NCBI RefSeq assembly: GCF_018687355.1
Contig: NZ_CP061288.1
Span: forward strand, 186,001-250,000
Reading direction: 5' to 3'
DNA: 64,000 bases
From: Polynucleobacter sp. VK25
GTDB lineage: Bacteria; Pseudomonadota; Gammaproteobacteria; Burkholderiales; Burkholderiaceae
A program made the translations under genes and the position numbers. Shown here in pieces: positions 11,273-21,254 of the stretch. Under the pieces are notes generated by a model. The model saw only the letters and a list, made by a program, of their open reading frames with translations, was not told the DNA's origin and did no database searches. Within the stretch, counting starts at the first letter, position 1; every line of letters starts with the position of its first letter.

Positions 11273-11298
11273 GGGGTCTCTCACGAGACCCCTTTTTT
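11273..11298 (+). terminator. Intrinsic terminator after the H1-like gene
   Basis: GGGGTCTC (11273-11280), loop TCAC, GAGACCCC (11285-11292), then six T residues: a perfect 8-bp GC-rich stem with a T-tract. It lies 20 bp after the -1-frame stop at 11252, but about 145 bp after the zero-frame stop, which fits the longer reading frame being the ancestral gene end. Confidence 0.93.
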
Positions 11299-11360
11299 AT
11301 TGCCTAAAATTACCTAAAGTTTGATTGACTCAGATTTGAGTCGAGGTGCACATAAAGTGC

Positions 11361-12320
11361 TTAGAAGCTAAAGCCAAATGCCGTTTTAAATTGCTCAGTG
11401 ATCTGATCTTTGCTGAGTTGGTGGTTTTGTGGGCCTTGGTGAGTAATCTTGATTGAACCCATCAAGCTAGCAAGTCGACCAGTGGTTTCCCAGTCCATGC
11501 CGCTTTCGAGGCCAAACAACAAGCCGCCGCGGAATGCATCGCCGCAACCGGTTGGATCAACCACTTTTGCGGCTGGTACTGGTGGAATGGCAATGCATTT
11601 ACCATCAAAGTAGATATCAGCACCTTCAGCACCTTTGGTAACGATGAGTGCTTTGACTCGCTCAGCCACTTTTGCCAAGCTCAAGCCCGTTCTTTGAGAA
11701 AGCATTTCACCTTCATAGTCATTGACTGCTAAGTAAGTAGCAATATCGACTAGTTCAAGCAGTTCTGGGCCATTAAACATCGGCAAGCCTTGGCCTGGAT
11801 CAAAAATAAAGGGAATGTTGGCTTCAGCTAGCTGATGGCAGTGCTCCCACATTCCTTGACGGCCATCAGGGGCAACGATTCCTAATTTAGCTGGCCCCTT
11901 AGCATTCTTGCTGCGCTCCGCGATAACTGCAGAAACTTGGTTGAGGTGAGATTCGCCCATTGCACCTGGATGAAATGCGGTAATTTGGTTATTGGCTTGA
12001 TCGGTTGTGATCATGGCCTGTGCTGTAAATGCTTTATCGATTTGACGAATATGGCTTGCATCAATCTTCAATTGCTCAAGGCGGCTCATATATGGCGCAG
12101 CATCGCCACCAACCGTGGCCATAATGATCGGGTCGCCACCTAAAAGATTCAGGTTATAGGCAATATTGCCGGCACATCCACCGAATTCACGACGCATGGT
12201 TGGTACTAAGAACGCTACGTTCAGGATGTGAATCTGCTCAGGCAGGATTTGATCGGCAAATTTGCCTTCAAAGTTCATGATGGTGTCGTAGGCGATAGAG
12301 CCACAGATCAAGCTAGCCAT
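11361..12320 (-). CDS. PfkB-family carbohydrate/nucleoside kinase
   Basis: A 319-residue cytoplasmic kinase of the ribokinase/PfkB superfamily. It has the N-terminal GSIAYDTIMNFEG substrate-side segment, the glycine motif FGGCAGNIAYNLNLLGG at about 46-62, and the signature VDPTGCGDAFRGGLLFGLE at about 254-272. That signature contains the catalytic Asp and the anion-hole glycines. The sequence leans toward the adenosine kinase-like branch often annotated as 'carbohydrate kinase' in Burkholderiales; the real substrate (adenosine, ribose or other) cannot be told from sequence alone. It lies 53 bp downstream of the prmA fusion's stop-side boundary on the same strand, so it may be the last gene of the aroQ-acc-prmA unit or have its own promoter. 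Confidence 0.85.
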   Translation of the reverse strand: MASLICGSIAYDTIMNFEGKFADQILPEQIHILNVAFLVPTMRREFGGCAGNIAYNLNLLGGDPIIMATVGGDAAPYMSRLEQLKIDASHIRQIDKAFTAQAMITTDQANNQITAFHPGAMGESHLNQVSAVIAERSKNAKGPAKLGIVAPDGRQGMWEHCHQLAEANIPFIFDPGQGLPMFNGPELLELVDIATYLAVNDYEGEMLSQRTGLSLAKVAERVKALIVTKGAEGADIYFDGKCIAIPPVPAAKVVDPTGCGDAFRGGLLFGLESGMDWETTGRLASLMGSIKITHQGPQNHQLSKDQITEQFKTAFGFSF

Positions 12321-12373
12321 AAATTACTTTCTTTCAAAAAATAAGGGGGTAAATGTGGTCGTAATAAATCAAT

Positions 12374-13903
12374 TTAGGGGTAAAGCACTCTTACGCGATA
12401 GCCTGCGGCATTCAGTGGCAGGGCAATAGGAAGATCAAGCTGCAGCATTTCGCCAGAAGCGATTCCTTTTTTTAAAAAATCAGGATGAGCCTCTTGCCAA
12501 TTTTTGGGTAACCACTCCTGTGGACTGAATTGCAGTGATTTGATTTCAGATTCCTCTGCATCAGTCAAAGAAATTTCTAAATTTGGTGGCAAAACTGCAA
12601 TAGCTAGACGATTTTGTATCTCAACTTGCAATACAGATTGATTTGCAGCGTTTTTAAGCCCCTCTCGCGCGTTTTCTGTCGATAGTGCGGCTGAAGTTAT
12701 TTTCCAAGCAGCAAAATCGCTTACAGCGCGATCTAGACATCCTAGTGCACGACAAAGTTTTGCATCAATGCGTTGTAAAACATGAAATGCATTCACCGAA
12801 ATTGCATTGGATGTTCCATCAACACGCGGCGCTAATGTGGGAAGTAATGAATTCCTCGAAAGATGCTCACCAAAAACAAGTAAGAGCAACATTAAGACTG
12901 CGTATAGAGCTAACTTAAGACTTTTTTTTTGAGCAGGTGCAGCAAAAGTGTTGTCAGTGCCACTTTGATTGCTCTTATTTAGGGTGCCGTGTAGGCAAAC
13001 CCAACCTTCACTCTCTTGCCAAACAGAAAGCTTTAGCCATTGGCTATAAGTCTCCATCACCTCTTCTGCTTGGCGGGCAAGTACACCGGACAACACAATG
13101 CGTCCGCCTACTTTCATCTTATTGACCAACGCAGGAGCGAGAACTTGGAGCGGATTAGCCAGGATATTGGCCATCACGATGTCATATTTAGTTTCTGCTG
13201 CAAGCTCTGCAGCGCCCTCATTCGGAAGAACAAAGCGAATGGTGGTGTTGTTGATTTCTGCATTACTGCGCGCCGCAACCATGGCTTGCGGGTCAATATC
13301 AGTGCCGATTACTGGATTGCAGCCCAGTTTTGCTGCGGCGATTGCCAAAATTCCTGATCCGCAACCGTAATCGAGCAGACTTTGATTCTGTAAATGATTT
13401 TGTTGTTCAAGCCAAAGCAGGCATAAATGCGTGGTGGGGTGACTTCCAGTCCCAAATGCTAGGCCAGGATCAACGGCAAGACAAATTGCATTTGGATCAC
13501 TCGGTGCATCGTGCCAAGAAGGAACGACCCAAATACGCTCACCAATCTGAATGGGCGCAAATTGACTTTGGGTTAAACGAACCCAATCTTGCTCTTCAAC
13601 GGTTTTTTCTTGAGGTGGACTTAGATGAAAGCCTGCCTCTTTGAGGGATGCCAGCAGTTCTGGAATAAATGTTGCGCTACCAGATGCATCAATTCCAGGA
13701 TTAAAGAGCGCAGTTACTGCTGATCGGTCCCATGCTTGTACTTCTGGGTGAAGCCCAGGCTCGCCATAGAGTGGGTTTTCATCGTAGCCGCCTGCAGCGT
13801 CATCTTCAACAGTGACGGATAAGGCGCCTAACTCCAAAAGCGCATCACCTAAAGGCTCAGCAGTTTCGGCGGCTACCGTGAATATCAGTTCACGATAAGA
13901 CAT
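12374..13903 (-). CDS. prmA: Ribosomal protein L11 methyltransferase PrmA fused to a DUF3426-like membrane domain
   Basis: Residues 1 to about 305 are PrmA, which trimethylates ribosomal protein L11. Motifs are MSYRELIFTVAAETAEPLGD at the start, LAFGTGSHPTT at about 148-158, the SAM-binding LLDYGCGSGILAIAAAKLG at about 176-194, and MANILANPLQVLAP near 247. From about 330 a transmembrane helix (LKLALYAVLMLLLLVFG) begins a second domain of about 180 residues resembling DUF3426 proteins. DUF3426 is usually encoded by a separate gene just after prmA, with an N-terminal zinc ribbon. Here that ribbon is absent and the frames are joined. The junction lies next to an A9 run (minus strand, 12930-12922). 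The gene starts 16 bp after accC. Confidence 0.88.
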   Translation of the reverse strand: MSYRELIFTVAAETAEPLGDALLELGALSVTVEDDAAGGYDENPLYGEPGLHPEVQAWDRSAVTALFNPGIDASGSATFIPELLASLKEAGFHLSPPQEKTVEEQDWVRLTQSQFAPIQIGERIWVVPSWHDAPSDPNAICLAVDPGLAFGTGSHPTTHLCLLWLEQQNHLQNQSLLDYGCGSGILAIAAAKLGCNPVIGTDIDPQAMVAARSNAEINNTTIRFVLPNEGAAELAAETKYDIVMANILANPLQVLAPALVNKMKVGGRIVLSGVLARQAEEVMETYSQWLKLSVWQESEGWVCLHGTLNKSNQSGTDNTFAAPAQKKSLKLALYAVLMLLLLVFGEHLSRNSLLPTLAPRVDGTSNAISVNAFHVLQRIDAKLCRALGCLDRAVSDFAAWKITSAALSTENAREGLKNAANQSVLQVEIQNRLAIAVLPPNLEISLTDAEESEIKSLQFSPQEWLPKNWQEAHPDFLKKGIASGEMLQLDLPIALPLNAAGYRVRVLYP

Positions 13904-13919
13904 GAGGCGCTCCCATCAC

Positions 13920-15284
13920 TTAGGCTTTACCGCGACTTGCAGCTTGCTCTTCTAAGCGATGCTCTAAGTAGTGAATGCTGGTGCCGCCCTCAATAAAGTT
14001 CGGATCCAGCATCAACTCACGATGAAGTGGGACATTGGTTGTGATCCCGTCAATCACCATCTCAGAGAGTGCAATTTGCATGCGACGAATGGCTTGCTCA
14101 CGGGTATTGCCGTAAGAAATCAACTTGCCAATCATGGAGTCATAGTTTGATGGAACTACATAGCCACTATAGGCATGGGAATCAACGCGAATACCAGGAC
14201 CGCCTGGCATGTGGAAAGAACCAATTTTTCCTGGGCTTGGAGTGAACTTGAACGGGTCTTCAGCATTTAACCGGCACTCAATTGCGTGTCCACGGAAAAC
14301 AATGTCTTTCTGGCGATAACTTAACTTCAGGCCAGCGGCAATACGAATTTGCTCTTGAACAATGTCTACTCCAGTAATCATTTCGGTAACTGGATGCTCA
14401 ACCTGCACGCGGGTATTCATCTCGATAAAGAAGAATTCGCCATCTTCGTAGAGGAATTCAAAGGTGCCTGCACCACGATAACCAATTTTGCGACAAGCTT
14501 CTGCGCAGCGCTCGCCAATTTTGGCGATGAGGCGACGATCAATGCCAGGTGCCGGAGCTTCTTCAATTACTTTTTGGTGACGACGCTGCATTGAGCAATC
14601 GCGCTCACCCAACCAAATGGCATTACCGTGGGTATCAGCCAAAATCTGAATCTCAACGTGACGAGGTTTTTCTAAAAACTTCTCCATATAGACTTCTGGA
14701 TTGCCAAAGGCTCGGCCAGCTTCTTCACGCGTCATATTGACCGCATTAATGAGGGCTGCCTCAGTATGGACAACGCGCATACCGCGACCACCGCCTCCAC
14801 CAGCCGCCTTAATGATGACTGGGTACCCAACTTTTTTCGCGGTAGTAATAATTTCTTTTGGATTATCAGGAAGTGCACCTTCTGATCCTGGTACGCAAGG
14901 CACACCAGCTTTAATCATGGCGCGTTTTGCGGAAACCTTATCACCCATTAAGCGAATCGATGCTGCAGTGGGGCCGATAAATGCGAAACCAGATTTCTCA
15001 ACACGCTCTGCAAAGTCGGCGTTCTCAGAAAGAAAGCCATAACCAGGGTGGATTGCCTCTGCGTCAGTCACTTCCGCCGCAGAAATAATTGCTGGCATAT
15101 TGAGGTAGCTGAGTGGAGATGGGGCTGGTCCGATGCAGACTGCCTCATCAGCTAGCTTTACATATTTCGCTTCTTTGTCTGCAGTGGAGTACACCACGAC
15201 AGTTTTAATTCCCAACTCGCGGCATGCGCGTTGGATACGGAGAGCAATTTCTCCCCGATTGGCAATCAGAATCTTATCGAACAT
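13920..15284 (-). CDS. accC: Acetyl-CoA carboxylase, biotin carboxylase subunit
   Basis: AccC carboxylates the biotin on AccB using ATP and bicarbonate, the first half-reaction of malonyl-CoA synthesis. The 454-residue length and start ([20 protein letters not shown]) are standard. ATP-grasp features are visible: the glycine loop [14 protein letters not shown] at about 159-172, [36 protein letters not shown] and the metal/bicarbonate segment [16 protein letters not shown]. It follows accB after 52 bp and precedes the PrmA fusion by 16 bp. The transcription unit is aroQ-accB-accC-prmA. Confidence 0.97.
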   Translation of the reverse strand: MFDKILIANRGEIALRIQRACRELGIKTVVVYSTADKEAKYVKLADEAVCIGPAPSPLSYLNMPAIISAAEVTDAEAIHPGYGFLSENADFAERVEKSGFAFIGPTAASIRLMGDKVSAKRAMIKAGVPCVPGSEGALPDNPKEIITTAKKVGYPVIIKAAGGGGGRGMRVVHTEAALINAVNMTREEAGRAFGNPEVYMEKFLEKPRHVEIQILADTHGNAIWLGERDCSMQRRHQKVIEEAPAPGIDRRLIAKIGERCAEACRKIGYRGAGTFEFLYEDGEFFFIEMNTRVQVEHPVTEMITGVDIVQEQIRIAAGLKLSYRQKDIVFRGHAIECRLNAEDPFKFTPSPGKIGSFHMPGGPGIRVDSHAYSGYVVPSNYDSMIGKLISYGNTREQAIRRMQIALSEMVIDGITTNVPLHRELMLDPNFIEGGTSIHYLEHRLEEQAASRGKA

Positions 15285-15336
15285 GTCGGCTCTGAGTTAA
15301 GTAACGGTGAATTGGAGTAAATCTAAAAGCAATGAA

Positions 15337-15804
15337 TTAGGCGATGATGAAGAGCGGCTGATCAAATTCAACGCCTTGACCGTTTTCACACAAAATTTCT
15401 TTGATCACGCCAGCATGTTCAGATTCGATTTCGTTAAGTAACTTCATCGCCTCAATGATGCAAAGGGTTTGACCTACTTTTACGGTATCACCAATATTGA
15501 CGAAATTTGGAGACTCTGGATTTGGGGCGCGATAAAAAGTGCCAACCATTGGAGACTTTGCAATAAAGCCAGTTTCAACAGCGGGTGCTTCAATAGCAGC
15601 TGCGGCTGGGGCAATAGCGTTGGCTGCGGGCGCTACTTGCATCGCTTGTACTGGCGCTGGATTTGCGTAGACCACCTGACCTGCTGGAGCAGCAGATCCT
15701 GCATTAACGATGCGAACGCGATCTTCACCTTCGTTTACTTCTAACTCCGAAATGCCTGATTCAGAGACTAAATCGATCAAGGTTTTGAGTTTTCTCAGAT
15801 CCAT
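15337..15804 (-). CDS. accB: Acetyl-CoA carboxylase biotin carboxyl carrier protein
   Basis: BCCP carries the biotin that shuttles CO2 from AccC to the carboxyltransferase. The 155 residues comprise an N-terminal AccC-binding region ([18 protein letters not shown]), an Ala/Pro/Val-rich flexible linker at about 36-78, and a C-terminal biotinyl domain. The biotinylated lysine is K121 in [11 protein letters not shown]; the usual EAMKxMNE has Leu instead of the second Met here. Spacing of 36 bp to aroQ upstream and 52 bp to accC downstream supports one operon. Confidence 0.97.
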   Translation of the reverse strand: MDLRKLKTLIDLVSESGISELEVNEGEDRVRIVNAGSAAPAGQVVYANPAPVQAMQVAPAANAIAPAAAAIEAPAVETGFIAKSPMVGTFYRAPNPESPNFVNIGDTVKVGQTLCIIEAMKLLNEIESEHAGVIKEILCENGQGVEFDQPLFIIA

Positions 15805-15840
15805 ACGAGTGCTTCCTCTCTTGTAATTCTTTAAGTAGTT

Positions 15841-16290
15841 TTATTTCTGTAAACGTGCAATGGCTGCTTGCAGCGCTAATTCATAGCCAATAGCGCCAAG
15901 ACCACAAATCACCCCAGTCGCAATATCGGAGAGGTAAGAATGTTTGCGGAACTCTTCACGCTGATGAATATTGGATAAATGAACTTCGGTAAACGGGATA
16001 GCTACTCCCGCTAGGGCGTCGCGCAAGGCAACGCTGGTATGGGTGAAAGCGCCTGGATTGATGATGATGAAATCAACCCCATCTTGTTTGGCTTTTTGAA
16101 TGCGGTCAATTAACTCGCCTTCATGATTGCTTTGGTAAGTGCCCAGATCAACTGATTTTGCTTTTGCCAGCTCACCGAGCTTTTGATGGATGTCTTCTAG
16201 GGTTGTTTTGCCGTAAACCTCAGGTTCACGGGTGCCTAATAGGTTTAGGTTTGGGCCCTGAATTACGAGAATTGAAGCTTTTTTCGACAT
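15841..16290 (-). CDS. aroQ: 3-dehydroquinate dehydratase, type II
   Basis: AroQ dehydrates 3-dehydroquinate to 3-dehydroshikimate in the shikimate pathway. The 149-residue dodecamer-type enzyme has [17 protein letters not shown] near the start (with the catalytic Tyr and the mobile-loop Arg), the anion-binding [16 protein letters not shown] at about 78-93 and [16 protein letters not shown] with the catalytic His. It is the first gene of the aroQ-accB-accC-prmA unit. On the minus strand a TATACT element at 16367-16362 is a candidate -10, but no good -35 was seen. Confidence 0.97.
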   Translation of the reverse strand: MSKKASILVIQGPNLNLLGTREPEVYGKTTLEDIHQKLGELAKAKSVDLGTYQSNHEGELIDRIQKAKQDGVDFIIINPGAFTHTSVALRDALAGVAIPFTEVHLSNIHQREEFRKHSYLSDIATGVICGLGAIGYELALQAAIARLQK

Positions 16291-16518
16291 AGATCCCTGT
16301 TTTTAGAGGCAGTTAAGCGTAGATTACTAAACAACTTCATGCTCTATTGCTTGTTAGAGAAAGTATACCTTTTTAAAGCTGGGAAAAGCTTAAAAAATGC
16401 TTCAAAAGCAGGTTTTTCACGAACTTTTCAGTGTAGATGTTGAAAAATACGGTACTTACTGCTTAATATTTAGGCGAATACTAAGGTTGGGGTAGGAGTT
16501 AAATCTGATTAAAAATAC

Positions 16519-17046
16519 TTATAAAGCAGATTTAATGGCACTTCTAACGTCATCTTCGCTTATCTTTCCTAATTTGCTATAGCTTGCCTTACCCTTGGCA
16601 TTAATAATGATGGTGTAAGGAAGGGCACCTTGGGAGTTTCCCAGCTGCTTAGAAAGATTGCTGCCCTCAAGACCGCCAATGACGATGGGATAGCCAACAG
16701 GGGTCTTTGAGAGAAATTCACGAATGTTAGATGGGGAATCGATGCCAATACCGACAAATAAGACATTTTGCTGCAAAAACTCTTGTTGAAGCTTGTCTAA
16801 AGTGGGCATTTCTTCAACGCAAGGGGGGCACCAAGATGCCCAAAAGTTCACCACCAGGACTTTTCCCTGCCATTTTTGGGTATCGACGGTTTTCCCGTCT
16901 GGCGTTTGCCAAGAGTTAGCAAAAAATGCTTTTACAGCCGGGTCACTGGCTAAGCCAGTTTTATAAATCCATTGCGAAGTGAATACCCCAGCAAGCAGTG
17001 CCAAAAGACTCATTGCGACGATGATGATCCATTGTCTGCGGTTCAT
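16519..17046 (-). CDS. TlpA-family membrane-anchored thioredoxin
   Basis: A 175-residue periplasmic thiol-disulfide protein. An N-terminal membrane anchor (WIIIVAMSLLALLAGVFTS, about 6-24) precedes a thioredoxin-fold domain with VVNFWASWCPPCVEEMP; the redox cysteines are C73 and C76. YTIIINAKGKASYSKLG in the C-terminal half carries the late strand of the fold, preceded by the expected Pro region (GALPYT). TlpA/ResA-type proteins usually reduce apo-cytochrome c or related substrates; the client here is unknown. It is divergent from mpl with 26 bp between starts. Confidence 0.88.
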   Translation of the reverse strand: MNRRQWIIIVAMSLLALLAGVFTSQWIYKTGLASDPAVKAFFANSWQTPDGKTVDTQKWQGKVLVVNFWASWCPPCVEEMPTLDKLQQEFLQQNVLFVGIGIDSPSNIREFLSKTPVGYPIVIGGLEGSNLSKQLGNSQGALPYTIIINAKGKASYSKLGKISEDDVRSAIKSAL

Positions 17047-17072
17047 TGCAACTCCTTCGCTAAAATTCGCTA

Positions 17073-18473
17073 ATGCATATACATATCTTGGGCATTTGCG
17101 GTACTTTCATGGGCGGCATTGCCGCAATCGCGAGGCAGGCTGGACACCGCGTTACAGGCTGCGATGCCAACGTGTATCCACCAATGAGTACGCAACTTGA
17201 AGCTCAAGGCATTGAACTCATTGAGGGGTTCTCGCCCGATCAATTATCTCAGTTTGAGACCATGCCTGATTTATTTGTAATCGGTAATGTGGTTTCTCGT
17301 GGCAATCCATTGATGGAGGCAATTCTCAATCAAGGGCTACCCTATATTTCTGGACCGCAGTGGTTGGGCGAACAAGTTTTATATGGACGGCATGTTTTGG
17401 CTGTTGCTGGCACGCATGGCAAGACAACTACGTCAGCCATGCTGACTTGGATTTTGGAATTTAACGGATACAAGCCTGGTTATCTCATTGGTGGTGTGCC
17501 TCTGAATTTCACAGTGTCAGCACGTTTGGGTGAGAGCAAATATTTTGTGATCGAGGCCGATGAATATGACACGGCTTTTTTTGATAAGCGCAGTAAGTTT
17601 GTTCACTATCGACCACGCACTGCTTTGTTAAATAATTTGGAGTTTGATCACGCAGATATTTTTGCTGATCTTGCTGCAATCGAAACCCAATTTCATCATT
17701 TGGTTAGGACAGTTCCAGGCGAAGGTTTATTGGTGGTCAATGGCGAAGAGCCGGCTTTAGCAAATGTCATTACACGTGGTGCATGGGCACCTGTAGAGCG
17801 TTTTGGCCAAGAGGGAGGTCATGAATGGTCATTGATTTCTCAAGAGGCCGATGGCTTCATTGTGCGTAAGTCTGGCAATGAAGTGGCAACGGTGAAGTGG
17901 GCGCCTGACTCAGGTGTGATGGGTCGACATAACCAGCTCAATGCACTAGCGGCAATTGCATCAGCTAATCACATTGGAATCTCTCCAGCGGATTCTGCAC
18001 GCGCTTTGGCAGAGTTTAAAAATGTAAAGCGTCGTTTAGAAACCATTGGTGTTGCAAATAACATCACTGTTTATGACGATTTCGCGCATCATCCAACGGC
18101 AATCACGACCACTGTTGATGGTCTGCGTCGTCGCGTTGGTAAAGCGCGTATCTTGGCAGTATTGGAGCCACGCTCCAATACGATGAAGCTCGGTGTCATG
18201 AAGGCTCAGCTTCCTGGAAGTTTAGAAGCTGCCGACAAAGTATTTGCTTATGGCGCTAATGCCGGCAAAGAATCTTTAGGTTGGGACTTGGCGGAGGTTT
18301 TATCTCCACTCAATCAGCTAGAGCGGGATAAAGCGCACGCATTTGATGATCTCGAGGCCTTAGTGAAAGCGGTTGCACAAGAAGCCGCGCCTGGTGATCA
18401 CATTTTAGTCATGAGCAATGGCGGATTTGGTGGCGTGCATCAAAAAATATTACAAGCTATTTCGGCAAAGTAA
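17073..18473 (+). CDS. mpl: UDP-MurNAc:L-alanyl-gamma-D-glutamyl-meso-DAP ligase Mpl
   Basis: Mpl re-attaches recycled tripeptide to UDP-MurNAc, the step after AmpD in peptidoglycan recycling. The 466-residue length fits Mpl. The Mur-ligase order is visible: N-terminal Rossmann ([20 protein letters not shown]), SRGNP, the P-loop [11 protein letters not shown] with GTHGKTT at 113-119, [31 protein letters not shown], and the C-terminal [12 protein letters not shown] and [17 protein letters not shown] and the GTFMGG N-terminus separate Mpl from MurC. Together with the AmpD fusion at 5235 it shows a working recycling route. The FabG-type gene follows after 19 bp. Confidence 0.95.
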   Translation: MHIHILGICGTFMGGIAAIARQAGHRVTGCDANVYPPMSTQLEAQGIELIEGFSPDQLSQFETMPDLFVIGNVVSRGNPLMEAILNQGLPYISGPQWLGEQVLYGRHVLAVAGTHGKTTTSAMLTWILEFNGYKPGYLIGGVPLNFTVSARLGESKYFVIEADEYDTAFFDKRSKFVHYRPRTALLNNLEFDHADIFADLAAIETQFHHLVRTVPGEGLLVVNGEEPALANVITRGAWAPVERFGQEGGHEWSLISQEADGFIVRKSGNEVATVKWAPDSGVMGRHNQLNALAAIASANHIGISPADSARALAEFKNVKRRLETIGVANNITVYDDFAHHPTAITTTVDGLRRRVGKARILAVLEPRSNTMKLGVMKAQLPGSLEAADKVFAYGANAGKESLGWDLAEVLSPLNQLERDKAHAFDDLEALVKAVAQEAAPGDHILVMSNGGFGGVHQKILQAISAK

Positions 18474-18492
18474 AAAATACAGAAAGCAAAAA

Positions 18493-19227
18493 ATGGGCGA
18501 TAGATTAAAAGACAAAGTAGCCATCATTACCGGTGCCGCAAAGGGTATTGGCTTTGCTACAGCTCAGCGTTTTGCACAAGAGGGCGCAAAGGTCATCATT
18601 ACTGATATTAATCAGGAAGCGGTCAATGGCGCAGCGTCACAAACTCCTAATGCCGAAGGGTATGCCATGAATGTGACTGATCGAGCCAGCATTCAGTCGG
18701 TGGTTGATCAGGTAATGCAAAAGCATGGACGTATTGATATCTTGATTAATAACGCCGGCATTACGCAAGATGCGCGCTTAATTAAGATGACCGAATTACA
18801 GTTTGATACGGTGATTGATGTCAATTTGAAAGGTGTATTTAATTGCACCCAACTGATCGTACCGCATATGCTTGAGGCTGGTTCTGGTGCGGTTGTGAAC
18901 GCTTCCAGTGTAGTAGGTCTATATGGCAATTTTGGTCAAACCAATTACTCAGCCACTAAATTTGGCGTGATTGGCTTTACAAAAACATGGGCACGCGAGC
19001 TAGGACCCAAGGGAATTCGAGTGAATGCGGTATGCCCGGGCTTCATTGCGACAGAGATGGTCAAGGCGATGCCAGAAAATATTTTGCAAGACATTGAAAA
19101 GCGCAGCTGGCTTGGACGCTTAGGTACTCCAACAGAAATGGCCAACGTGTATTTATTCTTGGCGAGCGATGAAGCGAGCTATATCAATGGAGTGGCATTA
19201 GAAGCCAGCGGCGGGATCTCGCTCTAA
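18493..19227 (+). CDS. fabG: FabG-type 3-oxoacyl-ACP reductase (SDR)
   Basis: A 244-residue classical short-chain dehydrogenase. Cofactor motif TGAAKGIG is at 13-20, NNAG at 86-89, the catalytic Ser at 138-139 and YxxxK as Y152-K156. Spacing and overall sequence ([21 protein letters not shown] ending) match FabG, which reduces 3-oxoacyl-ACP with NADPH. This locus is not the fatty-acid synthesis cluster, so it could be a second FabG acting on another substrate. The frame is open back to 18418 inside mpl, but ATG 18493, 19 bp after the mpl stop, gives the normal FabG N-terminus and is chosen. Confidence 0.82.
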   Translation: MGDRLKDKVAIITGAAKGIGFATAQRFAQEGAKVIITDINQEAVNGAASQTPNAEGYAMNVTDRASIQSVVDQVMQKHGRIDILINNAGITQDARLIKMTELQFDTVIDVNLKGVFNCTQLIVPHMLEAGSGAVVNASSVVGLYGNFGQTNYSATKFGVIGFTKTWARELGPKGIRVNAVCPGFIATEMVKAMPENILQDIEKRSWLGRLGTPTEMANVYLFLASDEASYINGVALEASGGISL

Positions 19228-19229
19228 GT

Positions 19230-21254
19230 ATGAATCTTTTATATGAAGAGGGTGGCGATATTAAGCTCGCCACAGTCCAGTCTGCATCGGGCACGGGGGA
19301 TGCGGAGTCTTGGCAGGCAACAAGTCTGTCCGGGAAAAAGATCAAACTCAAAGCTAAGGAAGTGTGGCTGCGCTTTGAAAAGCCAGAAGCCCAAACGGCA
19401 ATAGATGAGGCGAACACGCTCACAGCAGATATTGATTTGCAATTTTTATGGGATTGCGCACCAGATGAAGAGTTTGGTTTGGTTGATGTGGCGCATGAGT
19501 ACTTTGGATCGCAGGCAAGCATTCCGCAACAAGTTGCTCTGGCAATTGCTTTACAGGGGGCGCCTGTTTTCTTTCGTCGTAAAGGACGTGGTCGCTTTCA
19601 GAGGGCGCCGCTAGAGCAGTTGCAAGCTGGATTGGCTGCTTTAGAGCGCAAGCAAAAAGAGCTAGAACAACAATCAGCCTGGCAGCAAGAATTAGTTGCG
19701 GGTAATTTTCCTGAGGCACTGAAGTCTTCAGCCAAGCAATTACTTTTTTCTCCCGATAAAAATACTTCGGCTTACAAGGCATTTATTGCGGCCTGCACTG
19801 AGACTGGCGAATCTCCCGCCCAACTGATGATTCGTTGTGGCGCAATTGATTCACCTTTGGCTTATCACCAAGGAATGTTTCTAAAGGCGCATTTTCCGAA
19901 TGGTGCGGATCACAACCCAGCTGTTGGGGTTGATCAAGCAGCATATGCATCCGCTATTGCTGAGCTGCCGCTTGCTCAGGCCCAGGCATTCTCGATTGAT
20001 GATTCAGGCACTACAGAGATTGATGACGCCCTATCCGTTACGGTTATCGAGGGTGGGCATCGGGTAGGTATTCATATTGCCGCTCCAGGCTTGGCAATTG
20101 CGAAAGATGATCCCTTGGATCAAGTCGCGCGTAATCGTATGTCTACAGCGTACTTCCCTGGCGACAAAATTACGATGCTGCCAGATTCAGTGATTAAGCA
20201 ATTTTCATTGGATGCCGGTATGCCAAGACCAGCCCTATCGATTTATGTAGATATTGATGCAGATGGTGTAGCGAATCGAGCTAGCTTGCAGATGCGTGCT
20301 GAGATGGTGCCTATGGCAGCGAATTTACGCTTAGAGGATATCGAGCACCTTGTAAGTCAAGAGAGTTTGCTGGATGGGGCTGCCAATTATCCCTATCGCA
20401 AAGAGCTAGCCACTTTGTGGCAGGCTGCCAAACTGCTTCATGCGGGTCGTCAAGAAAAGCGTGTGGCAAATGGTTTGCGCGCTGAGCAGTTAGGCCTTGT
20501 TGATCCAAATGCCTTGGCGAGAGATTTTCATTTTCAGATCCAGGATGTTGACGGAGTAAAGCGTGTGGAAATTACTCCACGTCAACGCGGCTCCATTTTG
20601 GACGCCATCGTTGCGGAATGGATGATCTTCTGTAATAGCGCTTCAGGTCAGCTTCTAGCAGACCATGGCCTACCAGGATTATTCAGAACCCAAAAGGGTT
20701 GGGGTCCGTTGCGTACTCGTATGCAAACAACTCCTGGGCCTCATGAAGGCCTGGGATTGGACTACTACGCCTGGTGCACTTCCCCTTTACGTCGGTACTC
20801 CGATTTAGTGAATCAATGGCAATTAATTGCTCTTGCAAAGCACGGCGTAACTGCCAAGATGGTTGCTCCTTTCCCGCCGCGTGATGCAGCGCTAATGGGT
20901 ATCGCCGCTGATTTTGAATCTTGCTATCAAGCGTATGGTGAATTCCAAGATCGACTAGAGAAGTATTGGTGCTTACGTTGGATTACTCAAGATAGCGACT
21001 CTAAGACAGTTCATGTTCGTCATTTAAAAGAAGGCATGTCTAGAGTAGAGCTAGTCCCCCTGCATTTACCTATTCCTGAATTAGCAACCCATCCACGCAT
21101 GACTCGCGCTGAGGTTGTCATATCGGATGTGGATTTATTACAGCTCAGTGCTGGAGTTCGAGTGCTGGAGATTGAAGCTAAGGTAGAGGCTCCTCAAAAG
21201 GCTGTAGAGCAGGAGCCATCAGAAAATTCCGAAGAAGATGCTAGCCCAGATTAA
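19230..21254 (+). CDS. RNB-domain exoribonuclease (RNase II/R family)
   Basis: A 674-residue hydrolytic 3'-5' exoribonuclease candidate. The RNB catalytic segment is clear at about 250-275 (FSIDDSGTTEIDDALSV), carrying the clustered aspartates that bind the two Mg ions. RVGIHIAAPGLAI, then RMSTAYFPGDKITMLP and the late YYAWCTSPLRRYSDLVNQWQ follow. The N-terminal 200 residues lack obvious cold-shock-domain repeats, unlike standard RNase R; this shorter form is found near aroE/mtgA in Burkholderiales. It starts 2 bp after the reductase stop, and its last 17 bp overlap the TonB-like gene, so it belongs to the mpl-mtgA run. Confidence 0.88.
   Translation: MNLLYEEGGDIKLATVQSASGTGDAESWQATSLSGKKIKLKAKEVWLRFEKPEAQTAIDEANTLTADIDLQFLWDCAPDEEFGLVDVAHEYFGSQASIPQQVALAIALQGAPVFFRRKGRGRFQRAPLEQLQAGLAALERKQKELEQQSAWQQELVAGNFPEALKSSAKQLLFSPDKNTSAYKAFIAACTETGESPAQLMIRCGAIDSPLAYHQGMFLKAHFPNGADHNPAVGVDQAAYASAIAELPLAQAQAFSIDDSGTTEIDDALSVTVIEGGHRVGIHIAAPGLAIAKDDPLDQVARNRMSTAYFPGDKITMLPDSVIKQFSLDAGMPRPALSIYVDIDADGVANRASLQMRAEMVPMAANLRLEDIEHLVSQESLLDGAANYPYRKELATLWQAAKLLHAGRQEKRVANGLRAEQLGLVDPNALARDFHFQIQDVDGVKRVEITPRQRGSILDAIVAEWMIFCNSASGQLLADHGLPGLFRTQKGWGPLRTRMQTTPGPHEGLGLDYYAWCTSPLRRYSDLVNQWQLIALAKHGVTAKMVAPFPPRDAALMGIAADFESCYQAYGEFQDRLEKYWCLRWITQDSDSKTVHVRHLKEGMSRVELVPLHLPIPELATHPRMTRAEVVISDVDLLQLSAGVRVLEIEAKVEAPQKAVEQEPSENSEEDASPD

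Noticed and set aside
12922..12930. Sequencing indel in the A9 run as the sole cause of the PrmA-DUF3426 fusion
   Set aside because: Removing one A would end PrmA a few codons later but would still leave DUF3426 without its zinc ribbon, so the altered architecture does not depend on the run length.
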